Below are positions 8,617 to 16,524 of a DNA stretch of 64,000 nucleotides, piece after piece (position 1 is the first letter of the stretch; the number at the start of each line of letters is the position of its first letter). The notes below the pieces were generated by a model. The model worked only from the letters and a program-made list of their open reading frames with translations, ran no database searches and was not told the DNA's origin. A program made the position numbers and the translations under genes. The DNA is from Streptomyces sp. ERV7 (GTDB taxonomy: Bacteria; Actinomycetota; Actinomycetes; Streptomycetales; Streptomycetaceae): NCBI RefSeq assembly GCF_001653515.1, contig NZ_LYOY01000051.1, forward strand, positions 1,198,001 to 1,262,000, given 5' to 3'.

Positions 8617-9702
8617 TCACCCGCCGGACAGCACCTCGGAGAGGTCGTAGCGGACCGGTTCCTCCAGCTGGGTGTACGTACAGCTGTCGGGGGACCGGTC
8701 CGGGCGCCAGCGGCGGAACTGGGCGGTGTGCCGGAAGCGGTCGCCCTCCATGTGGTCGTAGGCCACCTCGCACACCCGCTCCGGCCGCAGTGCCACCCAC
8801 GACAGGTCCTTCTTGCCGGTCCAGCGGCTCTGCGCGCCCGGCAGCCGGGCGCCCTCGTGGGCGGCCTCGTCCAGCCAGGCCGCCCAGGGGTGCCCGCCGC
8901 CCACCGGGTCGTCCATCAGGAGCGGCGCCAGTTCCTCCACCAGCTCGGCCCGCCGTTTCATCGGGAAGGCCGCGCAGACGCCGACGTGCTGGAGGGCGCC
9001 GGCGCCGTCGTGCAGGCCGAGCAGGAGCGATCCCACGATCGGGCCGCTCTTGTGGAAGCGGTAGCCCGCCACCACCGCGTCGGCCGTGCGCTCGTGCTTG
9101 ATCTTGTACATCAGCCGGGCGTCCGGGCGGTAGCGCAGATCGAGCGGCTTGGCCACCACCCCGTCGAGCCCGGCGCCCTCGTACCGCTCGAACCACTCCT
9201 GGGCCTCCTCGGCGTCCGTGGTGGCGGGCGCCAGGTGCACCGGCGCCGTGACGCCCTCCAGGGCCTTCGTCAGGGCCGCCCGGCGCTCGCTCAGCGGGGT
9301 GTCGAGCAGCGAGGCGTCGTCGAGCGCCAGCAGGTCGAAGGCGACGAAGCTGGCCGGGGTCCGCTCGGCCAGCAGGTTCACCCGGGAGGCGGCCGGGTGG
9401 ATGCGCTCGGTGAGCCGGTCGAAGTCGAGGCGGCCCTCGTGGACGATGACGATCTCGCCGTCCACCACACAGCGCCGCGGCAGCCGCTCCTTGAGGGCCT
9501 GGGCGAGCTCGGGGAAGTAGCGGGTCAGCGGCTTGCCGTTGCGGCTGCCGATGACGATCTCGTCGCCGTCGCGGTGCACGATCGCCCGGAAGCCGTCCCA
9601 CTTCGCCTCGTACTGCATCCCGGGCGGGATCCTGGCGACCGACTTGGCGAGCATCGGCTTCAGGGGCGGCATCACCGGCAGATCCATACCGTCGATTCTC
9701 AC
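8617..9702 (-). CDS. ATP-dependent DNA ligase (LigC/LigD ligase-domain family)
   Basis: 361 residues, the size of a stand-alone LigC. The nucleotidyl-acceptor lysine is in EAKWDGFR (residue about 34), followed by DGEIVI (motif III), DLLAL, DGVVAKP (motif IV) and KIKHERTAD (motif V). The OB-fold domain ends with DRSPDSCTY. It seals nicks, typically as an accessory to bacterial non-homologous end joining or base-excision repair. GTG at 9702 is the longest start; ATG at 9687 (MDLPVMPP) is an equally good alternative. It is divergent from a LigD-type polymerase 50 bases away, as expected for split NHEJ functions; no Ku gene is in the window. Confidence 0.93.
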   Translation of the reverse strand: MRIDGMDLPVMPPLKPMLAKSVARIPPGMQYEAKWDGFRAIVHRDGDEIVIGSRNGKPLTRYFPELAQALKERLPRRCVVDGEIVIVHEGRLDFDRLTERIHPAASRVNLLAERTPASFVAFDLLALDDASLLDTPLSERRAALTKALEGVTAPVHLAPATTDAEEAQEWFERYEGAGLDGVVAKPLDLRYRPDARLMYKIKHERTADAVVAGYRFHKSGPIVGSLLLGLHDGAGALQHVGVCAAFPMKRRAELVEELAPLLMDDPVGGGHPWAAWLDEAAHEGARLPGAQSRWTGKKDLSWVALRPERVCEVAYDHMEGDRFRHTAQFRRWRPDRSPDSCTYTQLEEPVRYDLSEVLSGG

Positions 9703-9739
9703 CGGACTGTGCCGATATGCGCCATTTGCGGCTCGCGCC

Positions 9740-9745
9740 TACCGT
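9740..9745 (+). promoter_or_regulatory. -10 element TACCGT of a probably leaderless promoter
   Basis: TACCGT fits the actinobacterial TANNNT -10 pattern and ends 7 bases before the ATG at 9753, with no ribosome-binding sequence between. That spacing is typical of leaderless mRNAs. No convincing -35 is seen. Confidence 0.45.
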
Positions 9746-9752
9746 GGCCTGC

Positions 9753-10778
9753 ATGGGCACGAGCAAGGGCGAGGCCGTCGAGCTGGACGTGGCCGGACGG
9801 GCCGTCCGGCTGTCCAACCCCCACAAGGTGTACTTCCCGGAGCACGGCTACACCAAGCTGGACGTGGCCACGTACTACCTGGCCGTCGCCGACGGGATCA
9901 CCCGCGCCCTGCGCGACCGCCCGACCACCCTGGAGCGCTACCCCGACGGCGTCGACGGCGAGTCCTTCTTCCAGAAGCGGGCCCCCAAGAACCTGCCCGA
10001 GTGGATCCCCACCGCCCGGATCTCCTTCCCCAGCGGCCGCCACGCCGACGAGATCTGCCCGGCCGGGCCCGCCGCCGTCCTGTGGGCCGCCAACCTGGGC
10101 TGCCTCACCTTCCACCCGTGGCCGGTGCGGCGCGAGGCCACCGACCACCCGGACGAACTCCGCATCGACCTGGACCCCCAGCCCGGCACCGACTTCGACG
10201 ACGCGGTCCCGGTCGCCCACGAACTGCGCGCCCTGCTGGAGGAGTCGGGCATCAGGGGCTGGCCCAAGACCTCCGGCGGCCGGGGCATCCACGTCTTCGT
10301 CCCCATCGAGCCGCGCTGGACCTTCACCGAGGTGCGCCGCTGCGCCATCGCCATCGGACGCGAGCTGGAGCGGCGCATGGCGGGGAAGGTCACCACCGCG
10401 TGGTGGAAGGAGGAGCGCGGCGAGCGGATCTTCGTCGACTACAACCAGACGGCCCGCGACCGCACCATCGCCTCCGCCTACTCGGTCCGCCCCAAGCCGC
10501 ACGCCCCGGTCTCCGCACCCCTGCGCTGGGACGAGCTCGACGACGTGCACCCCCAGGACTTCGACCTGAAGACCATGCCCGCGCGGTACGCCGAGGTGGG
10601 AGACGTCCACGCGGACATGGAGGACCACGCCTTCGGGCTGGAGCCGCTGCTCGAACTCGCCGCCCGCGACGAGCACGAACACCGGCTCGGCGACATGCCG
10701 TACCCGCCGGACTACCCCAAGATGCCGGGGGAGCCCAAGCGGGTGCAGCCGAGCCGCGCCAAGAAGGAGGAGTCCTAG
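9753..10778 (+). CDS. LigD-type DNA polymerase/primase domain protein (PolDom)
   Basis: 341 residues comprising a single archaeo-eukaryotic-primase-like polymerase domain of the LigD family. SNPHKVYFPEHGYTKLD opens the domain; the metal-binding motif is DLDPQ (about residues 136-140), followed by SGGRGIHV and DYNQTARDRTIASAYSVR. Such enzymes fill gaps, preferentially with ribonucleotides, during end joining. ATG 9753 was chosen because it begins the conserved region and sits just after a -10 element; ATG 9717 would add 12 unlikely residues. The gene is divergent from the ligase and ends 12 bases from the convergent DUF1080 gene. Confidence 0.93.
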   Translation: MGTSKGEAVELDVAGRAVRLSNPHKVYFPEHGYTKLDVATYYLAVADGITRALRDRPTTLERYPDGVDGESFFQKRAPKNLPEWIPTARISFPSGRHADEICPAGPAAVLWAANLGCLTFHPWPVRREATDHPDELRIDLDPQPGTDFDDAVPVAHELRALLEESGIRGWPKTSGGRGIHVFVPIEPRWTFTEVRRCAIAIGRELERRMAGKVTTAWWKEERGERIFVDYNQTARDRTIASAYSVRPKPHAPVSAPLRWDELDDVHPQDFDLKTMPARYAEVGDVHADMEDHAFGLEPLLELAARDEHEHRLGDMPYPPDYPKMPGEPKRVQPSRAKKEES

Positions 10779-10790
10779 GCAGAGATCGTC

Positions 10791-11864
10791 CTAGAGCTCC
10801 TTGATCCGGATGTCGCGGTACGAGACGACGTCCGTCGCACTGTGCACCTGGAGCCCGATGTAGCCCGCGTCGAAGCGGCGCCCGTCCGTGCCGGGGTCGT
10901 CGCTCCTGGGCGGGGTGAACACCTGCCCGCCGGTGTTGTCGAACTCGTTGATCAGCACACCGTTGCGCAGCACCGAGTAGTGCTGGCCGACCACCCTGAT
11001 CTCGTAGTCGTTCCAGGTGCCCTTCGGGGTGACGCCCGCACCGGCCAGACCCACCCGGTCGAAGCCGTACACGGAACCCGTCTTGTACATGTCGCCGTCG
11101 GGCCGGTCGAGCACCTGCACCTCGTGGCCGTACTTGATGGCGACCCACTCGGGGCGCGGCTCCCCTGGGTGGTCGTGGACCCAGGGGAAGCGCACGAACA
11201 CCCCGCTGTTGGCGTTGCCGGTGCCCGGGGCGTCGTCCCGCCAGCGCAGCTTCAGCGAGAAGTCCTCGTAGGTGCGCTGCGGGAACCACAGCATGCCGAG
11301 GCCGTCCCTGGAGGTGCCGCTGGTCATCGAGCCGTCGGCGCTGAGCGCGAAGGAACCGCCGCCCACCTGCTGCCACTTGGCGAAGGACTTCGCCGTCCCG
11401 TCGAACAGGTCGCGGTAGCCGGTGTGCCGCCCCGGCGCGCCGCCGCCCTCCGCCACGGTGAACGCGATCCGCGCGGCCGGCGAGGTGTTGCCCGCCTTGT
11501 CCGTCGCCCGGTAGCGCACGGCGTGGCTGCCGAGCTCATGGACCATGAAGGCCGTGGTGTAGGGCTGCCAGGCGCCGTCGGCCAGGGCGTACTCGATGCG
11601 GTCGACGCCCGAGCCCGCGTCGCTCGCGCTCAGGGTGACCGTGGCCGTCCCCAGGTAGGCCCCGTCCGCTTTCCGGTCGCCGTCGACCTTCGCCGCCGTC
11701 TCGGGAGCGGTGATGTCGTCGCCCGCCGTCCAGGTGAGGACCTGGTCGGTCGCGACGGCCCGGTGGGCGGCCGGTGTTCCCCGCGCCCCGGCCGGGCTCA
11801 CTCCGACGACCAGCAGCAGCGCGCCGAGGACAGCGGCCCAGAGCCCCTTGCGATGTGCGCTCAC
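10791..11864 (-). CDS. Secreted DUF1080 (3-keto-disaccharide hydrolase-like) protein with OmpL47-type repeat
   Basis: 357 residues. The signal peptide is clear: basic start, hydrophobic core around ALLLVVGVSP and a likely cut after AGA. An OmpL47/bacterial Ig-like module follows (TVTLSASDAGSGVDRIEY). The C-terminal half is a DUF1080 concanavalin-like domain (DLFDG, SGVFVRFPW, GTWNDYEIRVVG, IGLQVH, YRDIRIKEL), a fold associated with 3-keto-glucoside hydrolysis. The GTG start overlaps the stop of the upstream chimeric gene by 4 bases, so translation is coupled. In intact actinobacterial loci, ThuA, sugar dehydrogenase and DUF1080 modules occur together in secreted proteins, so this protein probably lost a secreted partner when that partner was fused to an IclR domain. 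Confidence 0.85.
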   Translation of the reverse strand: MSAHRKGLWAAVLGALLLVVGVSPAGARGTPAAHRAVATDQVLTWTAGDDITAPETAAKVDGDRKADGAYLGTATVTLSASDAGSGVDRIEYALADGAWQPYTTAFMVHELGSHAVRYRATDKAGNTSPAARIAFTVAEGGGAPGRHTGYRDLFDGTAKSFAKWQQVGGGSFALSADGSMTSGTSRDGLGMLWFPQRTYEDFSLKLRWRDDAPGTGNANSGVFVRFPWVHDHPGEPRPEWVAIKYGHEVQVLDRPDGDMYKTGSVYGFDRVGLAGAGVTPKGTWNDYEIRVVGQHYSVLRNGVLINEFDNTGGQVFTPPRSDDPGTDGRRFDAGYIGLQVHSATDVVSYRDIRIKEL

Positions 11865-14098
11865 CGGGCCGCCCTCCTCGCCAGTGCGGAGGCGGCCGGT
11901 GTCTCGGCGCCGCCCCGGTAGGTGATGTGCCACAGCGCCGACTTGGCGTCCGAGGTGAAGAAGCCGCGCCCGTAGTCGAGGACGTACAGCGAGCCGTCCG
12001 GGGCGAACTTCCAGTCCATCAGGTTGCGGATGCCGTCCGCGCCCACCGGGATGATCTTCTTCAGTGACTCGGCGTGTACGGGAAGCCCGCCCCTGCCGAC
12101 GGTCCTGGGGTCGGTGAGGACCGCGTGGCGCGGCTGCTCGCCGTCGTAGAAGTCGCCCACGAACCACTTGCCGTCCCAGTACGCGGGCCAGGCGCCGGAA
12201 CCGGCCGAGGCGGCGTCGTACCGGTAGACGGGACCGTTCATGGTCGCCTGCCCGCCGCCCTTGAGCCACGGCAGCAGCAGCTTCTGCTCACTGGTCCGGT
12301 AGCTCGGCACACCGGCCGCGTCGCGCGGATAGTCGGGGCCGCCGCCCTGCGGCGAGTACCAGATGGTGTTGCCGGTGACGGGCGGCAGGTTGACCAGGCC
12401 GTCGTTGTTGGGCGACTCGTTCCGGGGGTGGTCGCAGTCGTACCAGCCCAGCGGCTTGGTGGGGTCGGGCAGATTTCGGTCGCGATAGGGCTGCTTGTTG
12501 CCCATGCAGTACGGCCAGCCGTGGTTGCCCGCGCGGGTGATGGCCGCGAAGGTGTCGTACTTGGCCGGGCCCCAGGTCGTCGACGGCTCCCCGGCGTCCG
12601 GGCCGACCCAGCCCGCGTACAGGATGTCGGTCGACTTGTCGACGAAGATGCGTGCCGGGTTGCGTACACCCATCACATAGATCTCGCCCCGTGTCTTTCC
12701 GCCGCCCTCGTCCGGCTCCTGTCCGGTGAAGAGGTTGCCCGCCGGGAGCGTGTACGTGCCGTCGGGCTCGGGGTGGATCCGCAGGATCTTGCCGTTGAGG
12801 TTGTGGGTGTTCCCGGCGGTGCGGCGGGCGTCCGCGAAGGAGAGGCCCTTGTAGGCGGGCTCGGGGTTGTTGCCCGAGTAGCCGTCGCTGAACCGCGAGG
12901 AGTTGTTGTCGCCGGTGGCGATGTAGAGGTTGCCCCGGGAGTCCCAGGTCATCCCGCCGCCCGCGTGGCAGCAGCTGTGGAGCTGGACGGGCCAGCTGAG
13001 CAGCACCTTCTCACTGGCCAGGTCGAGCTTGTCGGTGGTCAGGTCCAGGGTGAAGCGGGAGACGCGGCGCTCGCCCGTCCGGGTGTCGCGGTTGACGCGC
13101 GCGTGCGGGGTGTAGTGCAGATACACCCAGCCGTTCCGCTCGAACGCCGGGTCGAGCTCGATGCCGACCAGCCCCTCCTCGGCCTTGACCAGTTCGTCGC
13201 CGCCGCCCTTGTTGCCGAAGACCGTGAGCGCGCCCGCGAGGGTGACCTTGCCGGTCCTCGGGTCGTAGACGTGGATCTGGCCCTGGCCCTTGCCGACGTC
13301 GGGGCTGTTCCAGTCGGTGACGACCGGGGCGCTCGCGTCGCCGCCGCCCCGGCCGATGTAGAGCACGCGCCCGTCGGGCGCGACCGCCAGACCGTGCGGC
13401 TCGCCGATCTGGTCGGACTGCCCCGGCTGGTTGGGCCTGGTGACGCGCTCCGCCGTGTAGTTGGCGTCGATGGTGGCCTTGCAGTCCGCGCGGGAGAGGC
13501 GGGTGGTCCACTGGAGGGCGCCGCGCAGATGGGCGCGGAAGTCGGTCTCGTCGAAGGAGGAGGCCGTGCCGCCCATGGCGGTGTAGAAGGAACGGCCGCC
13601 GTCGTAGTCGCGGCACCAGGAGACCGGGTGGTCCCAGCCGTTGGCGCCCTCGCCCGGCTTGTACGTCAGCTCGCGCACCCGGGCCACCGTGTGCACCTGG
13701 CCGGACGGGTTCTTGGCCCAGTTGAACCAGCGGTCCGGGCGCTTCCACTCCAGCGGGAGCGCGGCGGTGGCCGGATGGCGACGGTCGCCCACCTCGACCA
13801 CGGCCCGCTGGACGTCGGCCGGGCTCTTCGCGGGCCGGGCGCCGACAAGACCGGTGAACCAGTCCGAGTACGGCTCGGTGAGCCGGTAGCGCGCGGTCCG
13901 TACGTCCTGCTCCAGGAAGCCCGCCCCGACGAGGGTGCGGGCCAGCCGGTGCGCGGTGGAGACGGGTAACCCGAGCCGCCGGGAGAGATCGGACGCGCTG
14001 AGGTCGGGGCCGTTGTCGTGGAAGGAGTGCAGCACCTCCAGGGCGCGCTGCACGGCCTGCGCGCCGGTCGGTGTGCGCACCGCGGTTGCCTCGGTCAT
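11861..14098 (-). CDS. Chimeric protein: IclR DNA-binding domain fused to ThuA remnant and PQQ-type sugar dehydrogenase
   Basis: 745 residues from an ATG with a good ribosome site (AGGGAG). Residues 1-73 are an IclR winged helix (AVQRALEVLHSF, LSRRLGLPVSTAHRL, RTARYRL). The sequence then changes abruptly to the back half of a ThuA domain (FTGLVGA, VEVGDRRHPATAALP, HPVSWCRDYDGGRSFYT). From about residue 205 a soluble glucose/sorbosone-dehydrogenase beta-propeller follows (EPHGLAVAPDG, NRDTRTGERRVSRF, THNLNGKILRI, NHGWPYCMGN). The IclR effector domain, the ThuA N-terminus and the signal peptide expected for a secreted sugar dehydrogenase are missing. The reading frame is intact across the junction near 13879. 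It is either a real fusion by deletion or an assembly error; a functional regulator is unlikely. Confidence 0.85.
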   Translation of the reverse strand: MTEATAVRTPTGAQAVQRALEVLHSFHDNGPDLSASDLSRRLGLPVSTAHRLARTLVGAGFLEQDVRTARYRLTEPYSDWFTGLVGARPAKSPADVQRAVVEVGDRRHPATAALPLEWKRPDRWFNWAKNPSGQVHTVARVRELTYKPGEGANGWDHPVSWCRDYDGGRSFYTAMGGTASSFDETDFRAHLRGALQWTTRLSRADCKATIDANYTAERVTRPNQPGQSDQIGEPHGLAVAPDGRVLYIGRGGGDASAPVVTDWNSPDVGKGQGQIHVYDPRTGKVTLAGALTVFGNKGGGDELVKAEEGLVGIELDPAFERNGWVYLHYTPHARVNRDTRTGERRVSRFTLDLTTDKLDLASEKVLLSWPVQLHSCCHAGGGMTWDSRGNLYIATGDNNSSRFSDGYSGNNPEPAYKGLSFADARRTAGNTHNLNGKILRIHPEPDGTYTLPAGNLFTGQEPDEGGGKTRGEIYVMGVRNPARIFVDKSTDILYAGWVGPDAGEPSTTWGPAKYDTFAAITRAGNHGWPYCMGNKQPYRDRNLPDPTKPLGWYDCDHPRNESPNNDGLVNLPPVTGNTIWYSPQGGGPDYPRDAAGVPSYRTSEQKLLLPWLKGGGQATMNGPVYRYDAASAGSGAWPAYWDGKWFVGDFYDGEQPRHAVLTDPRTVGRGGLPVHAESLKKIIPVGADGIRNLMDWKFAPDGSLYVLDYGRGFFTSDAKSALWHITYRGGAETPAASALARRAAR

Positions 14099-14334
14099 AT
14101 CGGCTCCCTGCCGGTTCGTGATCGACGAAGGGCTCCACACTACGGCCGGGTGTTCTGGTCGCTCAGGGCAACGGCGAAGGCGGCCGGAACCGCTTGGGCC
14201 GGTGTGGTCGGTGGCCGGTGCGGGCGTGCGGGAGGCAGCGGACGGTACGCCGACGGGGGAGTGGCCGGTCAGCGGTAATCGGCCAAAGATCGCGCGCGGG
14301 GAGGAGAGCGCTTGACGCGGGCGGCGGGGGACGT

Positions 14335-14348
14335 TCAACGATCATTGA
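14335..14348. promoter_or_regulatory. Near-perfect 14-bp palindrome in the IclR-chimera/wbl intergenic region
   Basis: TCAACGATCATTGA is a palindrome with one mismatched pair, lying 27 bases upstream of the WhiB-like start in the 276-base divergent region. IclR regulators often bind short palindromes near their own gene, so it could be the operator of the now-truncated IclR protein. A TTGACC hexamer overlaps its right end, but no good -10 follows. Confidence 0.35.
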
Positions 14349-14374
14349 CCGGACGTTGATCCGGCCGGTCCAGC

Positions 14375-14650
14375 ATGGATGGCATGTCGATCAACACCAC
14401 CATCGCCGGGCAGGAACTCGCCTGGCAGGAGACCGCATTGTGCGCCCAGGCGGGGCCCGAGTTCTTCTTCCCCGCGCCCGGCAGCTCGACGCGGGAGGCC
14501 AAACAGCTCTGCGGCAGTTGCGAGGGGCGCCAGGCCTGCCTGGAGTACGCGCTGGCGAACGACGAGCGGTTCGGCGTCTGGGGCGGCCTCTCCGAGCAGG
14601 AGAGACTCCAGCTCCAGCGCAGCCGCGAGCTCCGCCGCGGCCGGGCCTGA
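14375..14650 (+). CDS. WhiB-like (Wbl) iron-sulfur transcription factor
   Basis: 91 residues (88 if started at ATG 14384). Four cysteines sit in Wbl spacing: one in ETALCAQ, then C-x2-C-x5-C in LCGSCEGRQAC, to hold a 4Fe-4S cluster. The G(V)WGG turn (FGVWGGLSEQER) and a basic tail follow. Wbl proteins are actinobacterial and act with sigma factor region 4. The sequence is closer to the WhiB/WhiB2 group (EYALANDERFG) than to WblE or WblC, without the usual N-terminal extension; it may correspond to WblJ by position, but that is recollection. It is divergent from the chimeric IclR gene and followed by a hairpin terminator. Confidence 0.93.
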   Translation: MDGMSINTTIAGQELAWQETALCAQAGPEFFFPAPGSSTREAKQLCGSCEGRQACLEYALANDERFGVWGGLSEQERLQLQRSRELRRGRA

Positions 14651-14666
14651 GGAAGACCGAGCCACG

Positions 14667-14695
14667 AACCCGGCCGCCTCAGGAACGGCCGGGTT
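14667..14695 (+). terminator. Rho-independent-type hairpin after the wbl gene
   Basis: A perfect 10-bp stem (AACCCGGCCG / CGGCCGGGTT) with a 9-base loop begins 16 bases after the Wbl stop. No U-tract follows, which is normal for Streptomyces terminators. Confidence 0.75.
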
Positions 14696-14868
14696 CCGCC
14701 GGCGGACGCGCGTGCCCGTTTCGGGGGCGGGCCGCGCGTCCGCGCTCCGGGTCCACCCCCGCGGATCCGGTCGCCTTAGGCACGGGGTGCCGGGGACGCC
14801 CTGGCACGTCCGGCCCCGGCCGGTCATGCTGGGCGCGGTGGAGGACCCAACGTCACGGCCTGGGGGGC

Positions 14869-16473
14869 ATGTTGAGGACAGCGGGCGGCACGGCGGAGCG
14901 CACATACGACTACATCGTGGTGGGAGCGGGCTCGGCGGGCTGTGTGCTCGCGGCGCGGCTCTCCGAGGACCCCGGCGTCAAGGTCGCGCTCGTCGAGTCG
15001 GGACCGCGTGACCGCAAGCCCGAGATCCGTATCCCCGCCGCCTTCCCCAAGCTCTTCAAGACCTCGTACGACTGGGACTTCACCACCGCGAAGCAGGAGG
15101 CGCTGGGCGGGCGCGAGCTCTACTGGCCGCGCGGCCACACCCTCGGCGGCTCCTCGTCCATCAACGCCATGATGTGGGTCCGCGGCCACCGCGCCGACTA
15201 CGACGCGTGGGGCGAGGCGGCCGGGCCCGAGTGGGCGTACGACCAGTTCGTCCGGTACTTCCGCAAGGCCGAGCGCTGGACGGGCCCGACGCCCCGGGAC
15301 TCGGTGTACGGCACGGAAGGGCCGCTGTGGATCTCGCCGCTGCGCGACCCCAGCCCGCTCACCCTCGCCTTCCTCGCCGCCTGCCACGACCGCGGTCTCA
15401 CCGGGCTCAGGGAGCTCAACGGCCCGGACCACTCCGGGTACGCGACGACTCCCGTGAACCAGCGCAAGGGGCGCCGGTGGAGCGCCGCCGACGGCTACCT
15501 CAAACCGGCCGCCAACCGCCCCAATCTGGATGTCCTCACCCACACCAGGGTGCGCGGGCTGGAGTTCGAGGGGAACAGGGTCACCGGAGTCCTCACCCAG
15601 GGCGCCCCGGGCACCCTCACCGCCCGCCGCGAGGTCGTCCTCAGCGCGGGCGCCATCGGCTCGCCGCATCTGCTGATGCTCTCCGGGATCGGCGATCCGG
15701 ACCGGCTGAGGGAGGCCGGGGTCGAGGTCAAGGTGGCGTCGCCGGACGTCGGCCGCCACCTCCAGGACCATCTCTCCTACGCGGTGACCGTGCGCTGCCC
15801 CCGGCCCGTCACGCTCACCGGCGCGGACACGCTCCCCAACCTCGGCCGCTTCCTGCTGCGCGGCCGGGGCCCGCTGACCTCCAACCTCGGGGAGGCCGTC
15901 GCCTTCGTGCGCACCCGGCCCGACCTGCCCGCGCCCGACATCGAGCTGGTCTTCGCCCCGGCGCCGTTCGTCGACCACGGGCTCACCGCGCCCACCGAGC
16001 ACGGCCTCACCATCGGGGTGGTCCTGCTCCAGCCCGACGGGAGGGGCCGTATCGACCTCGGCGGGACGGCCGCCACCACGCCGCCGCGGATCGACCCCGG
16101 CTATCTCACCGCGGAGGACGATCTGCGCCGGCTGATGGTGGGGGTGCGCCGCGCGGAGCAGCTGCTGGCGACCCCCGCCCTGGCCGAGCACACATCAGGG
16201 CCGCTGGCGCCCTATCCGGGTGTCGTGGACGACGAGGCGCTCGCGGCGGCGGTGCGCGGCTCGGCCGAGACGCTGTACCACCCGGTGGGCACCTGCCGGA
16301 TGGGCGGCGACGAGGGCTCGGTCACCGACCCCCGGCTGCGGGTGCGCGGCACCGAGGGCCTGAGGGTGGTCGACGCCTCCGTCATGCCGCGCATCACACG
16401 TGGCCACACGCACGCCCCGACCGTCGCCCTCGCCGAGAAGGCGGCGGAGCTGATCCGGGAGGACGCGCGATAG
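14869..16473 (+). CDS. GMC-family FAD-dependent oxidoreductase (choline dehydrogenase-like)
   Basis: 534 residues. An N-terminal Rossmann motif VVGAGSAGCVLAARLSED binds FAD. GMC signature 1 (PRGHTLGGSSSINAMMWVRG) and signature 2 (SAGAIGSPHLLMLSGIG) are present, and the catalytic His region LYHPVGTCRMG lies near the C-terminus, followed by VVDASVMPRI. The family oxidises alcohol groups of choline, sugars, terpenes or polyethers; the substrate is not evident. ATG 14869 follows a GGGGGG tract and gives the family-typical distance to the FAD motif. It stands alone, 218 bases after wbl, and ends 51 bases from the convergent desaturase gene. No twin-arginine or Sec signal is seen. Confidence 0.92.
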   Translation: MLRTAGGTAERTYDYIVVGAGSAGCVLAARLSEDPGVKVALVESGPRDRKPEIRIPAAFPKLFKTSYDWDFTTAKQEALGGRELYWPRGHTLGGSSSINAMMWVRGHRADYDAWGEAAGPEWAYDQFVRYFRKAERWTGPTPRDSVYGTEGPLWISPLRDPSPLTLAFLAACHDRGLTGLRELNGPDHSGYATTPVNQRKGRRWSAADGYLKPAANRPNLDVLTHTRVRGLEFEGNRVTGVLTQGAPGTLTARREVVLSAGAIGSPHLLMLSGIGDPDRLREAGVEVKVASPDVGRHLQDHLSYAVTVRCPRPVTLTGADTLPNLGRFLLRGRGPLTSNLGEAVAFVRTRPDLPAPDIELVFAPAPFVDHGLTAPTEHGLTIGVVLLQPDGRGRIDLGGTAATTPPRIDPGYLTAEDDLRRLMVGVRRAEQLLATPALAEHTSGPLAPYPGVVDDEALAAAVRGSAETLYHPVGTCRMGGDEGSVTDPRLRVRGTEGLRVVDASVMPRITRGHTHAPTVALAEKAAELIREDAR

Positions 16474-16518
16474 CCGTCGGGCGTGCGGGAGGGTGCGCGG
16501 CAGCCGTCGGGCGTGCGG
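16472..16518. repeat. 17-bp direct repeat between the GMC oxidoreductase and desaturase genes
   Basis: AGCCGTCGGGCGTGCGG occurs at 16472-16488 and again at 16502-16518, a 30-base period overlapping the GMC stop codon. It looks like a small tandem duplication in the convergent spacer; no function is assigned. Confidence 0.7.
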
Positions 16519-16524
16519 TGACCG

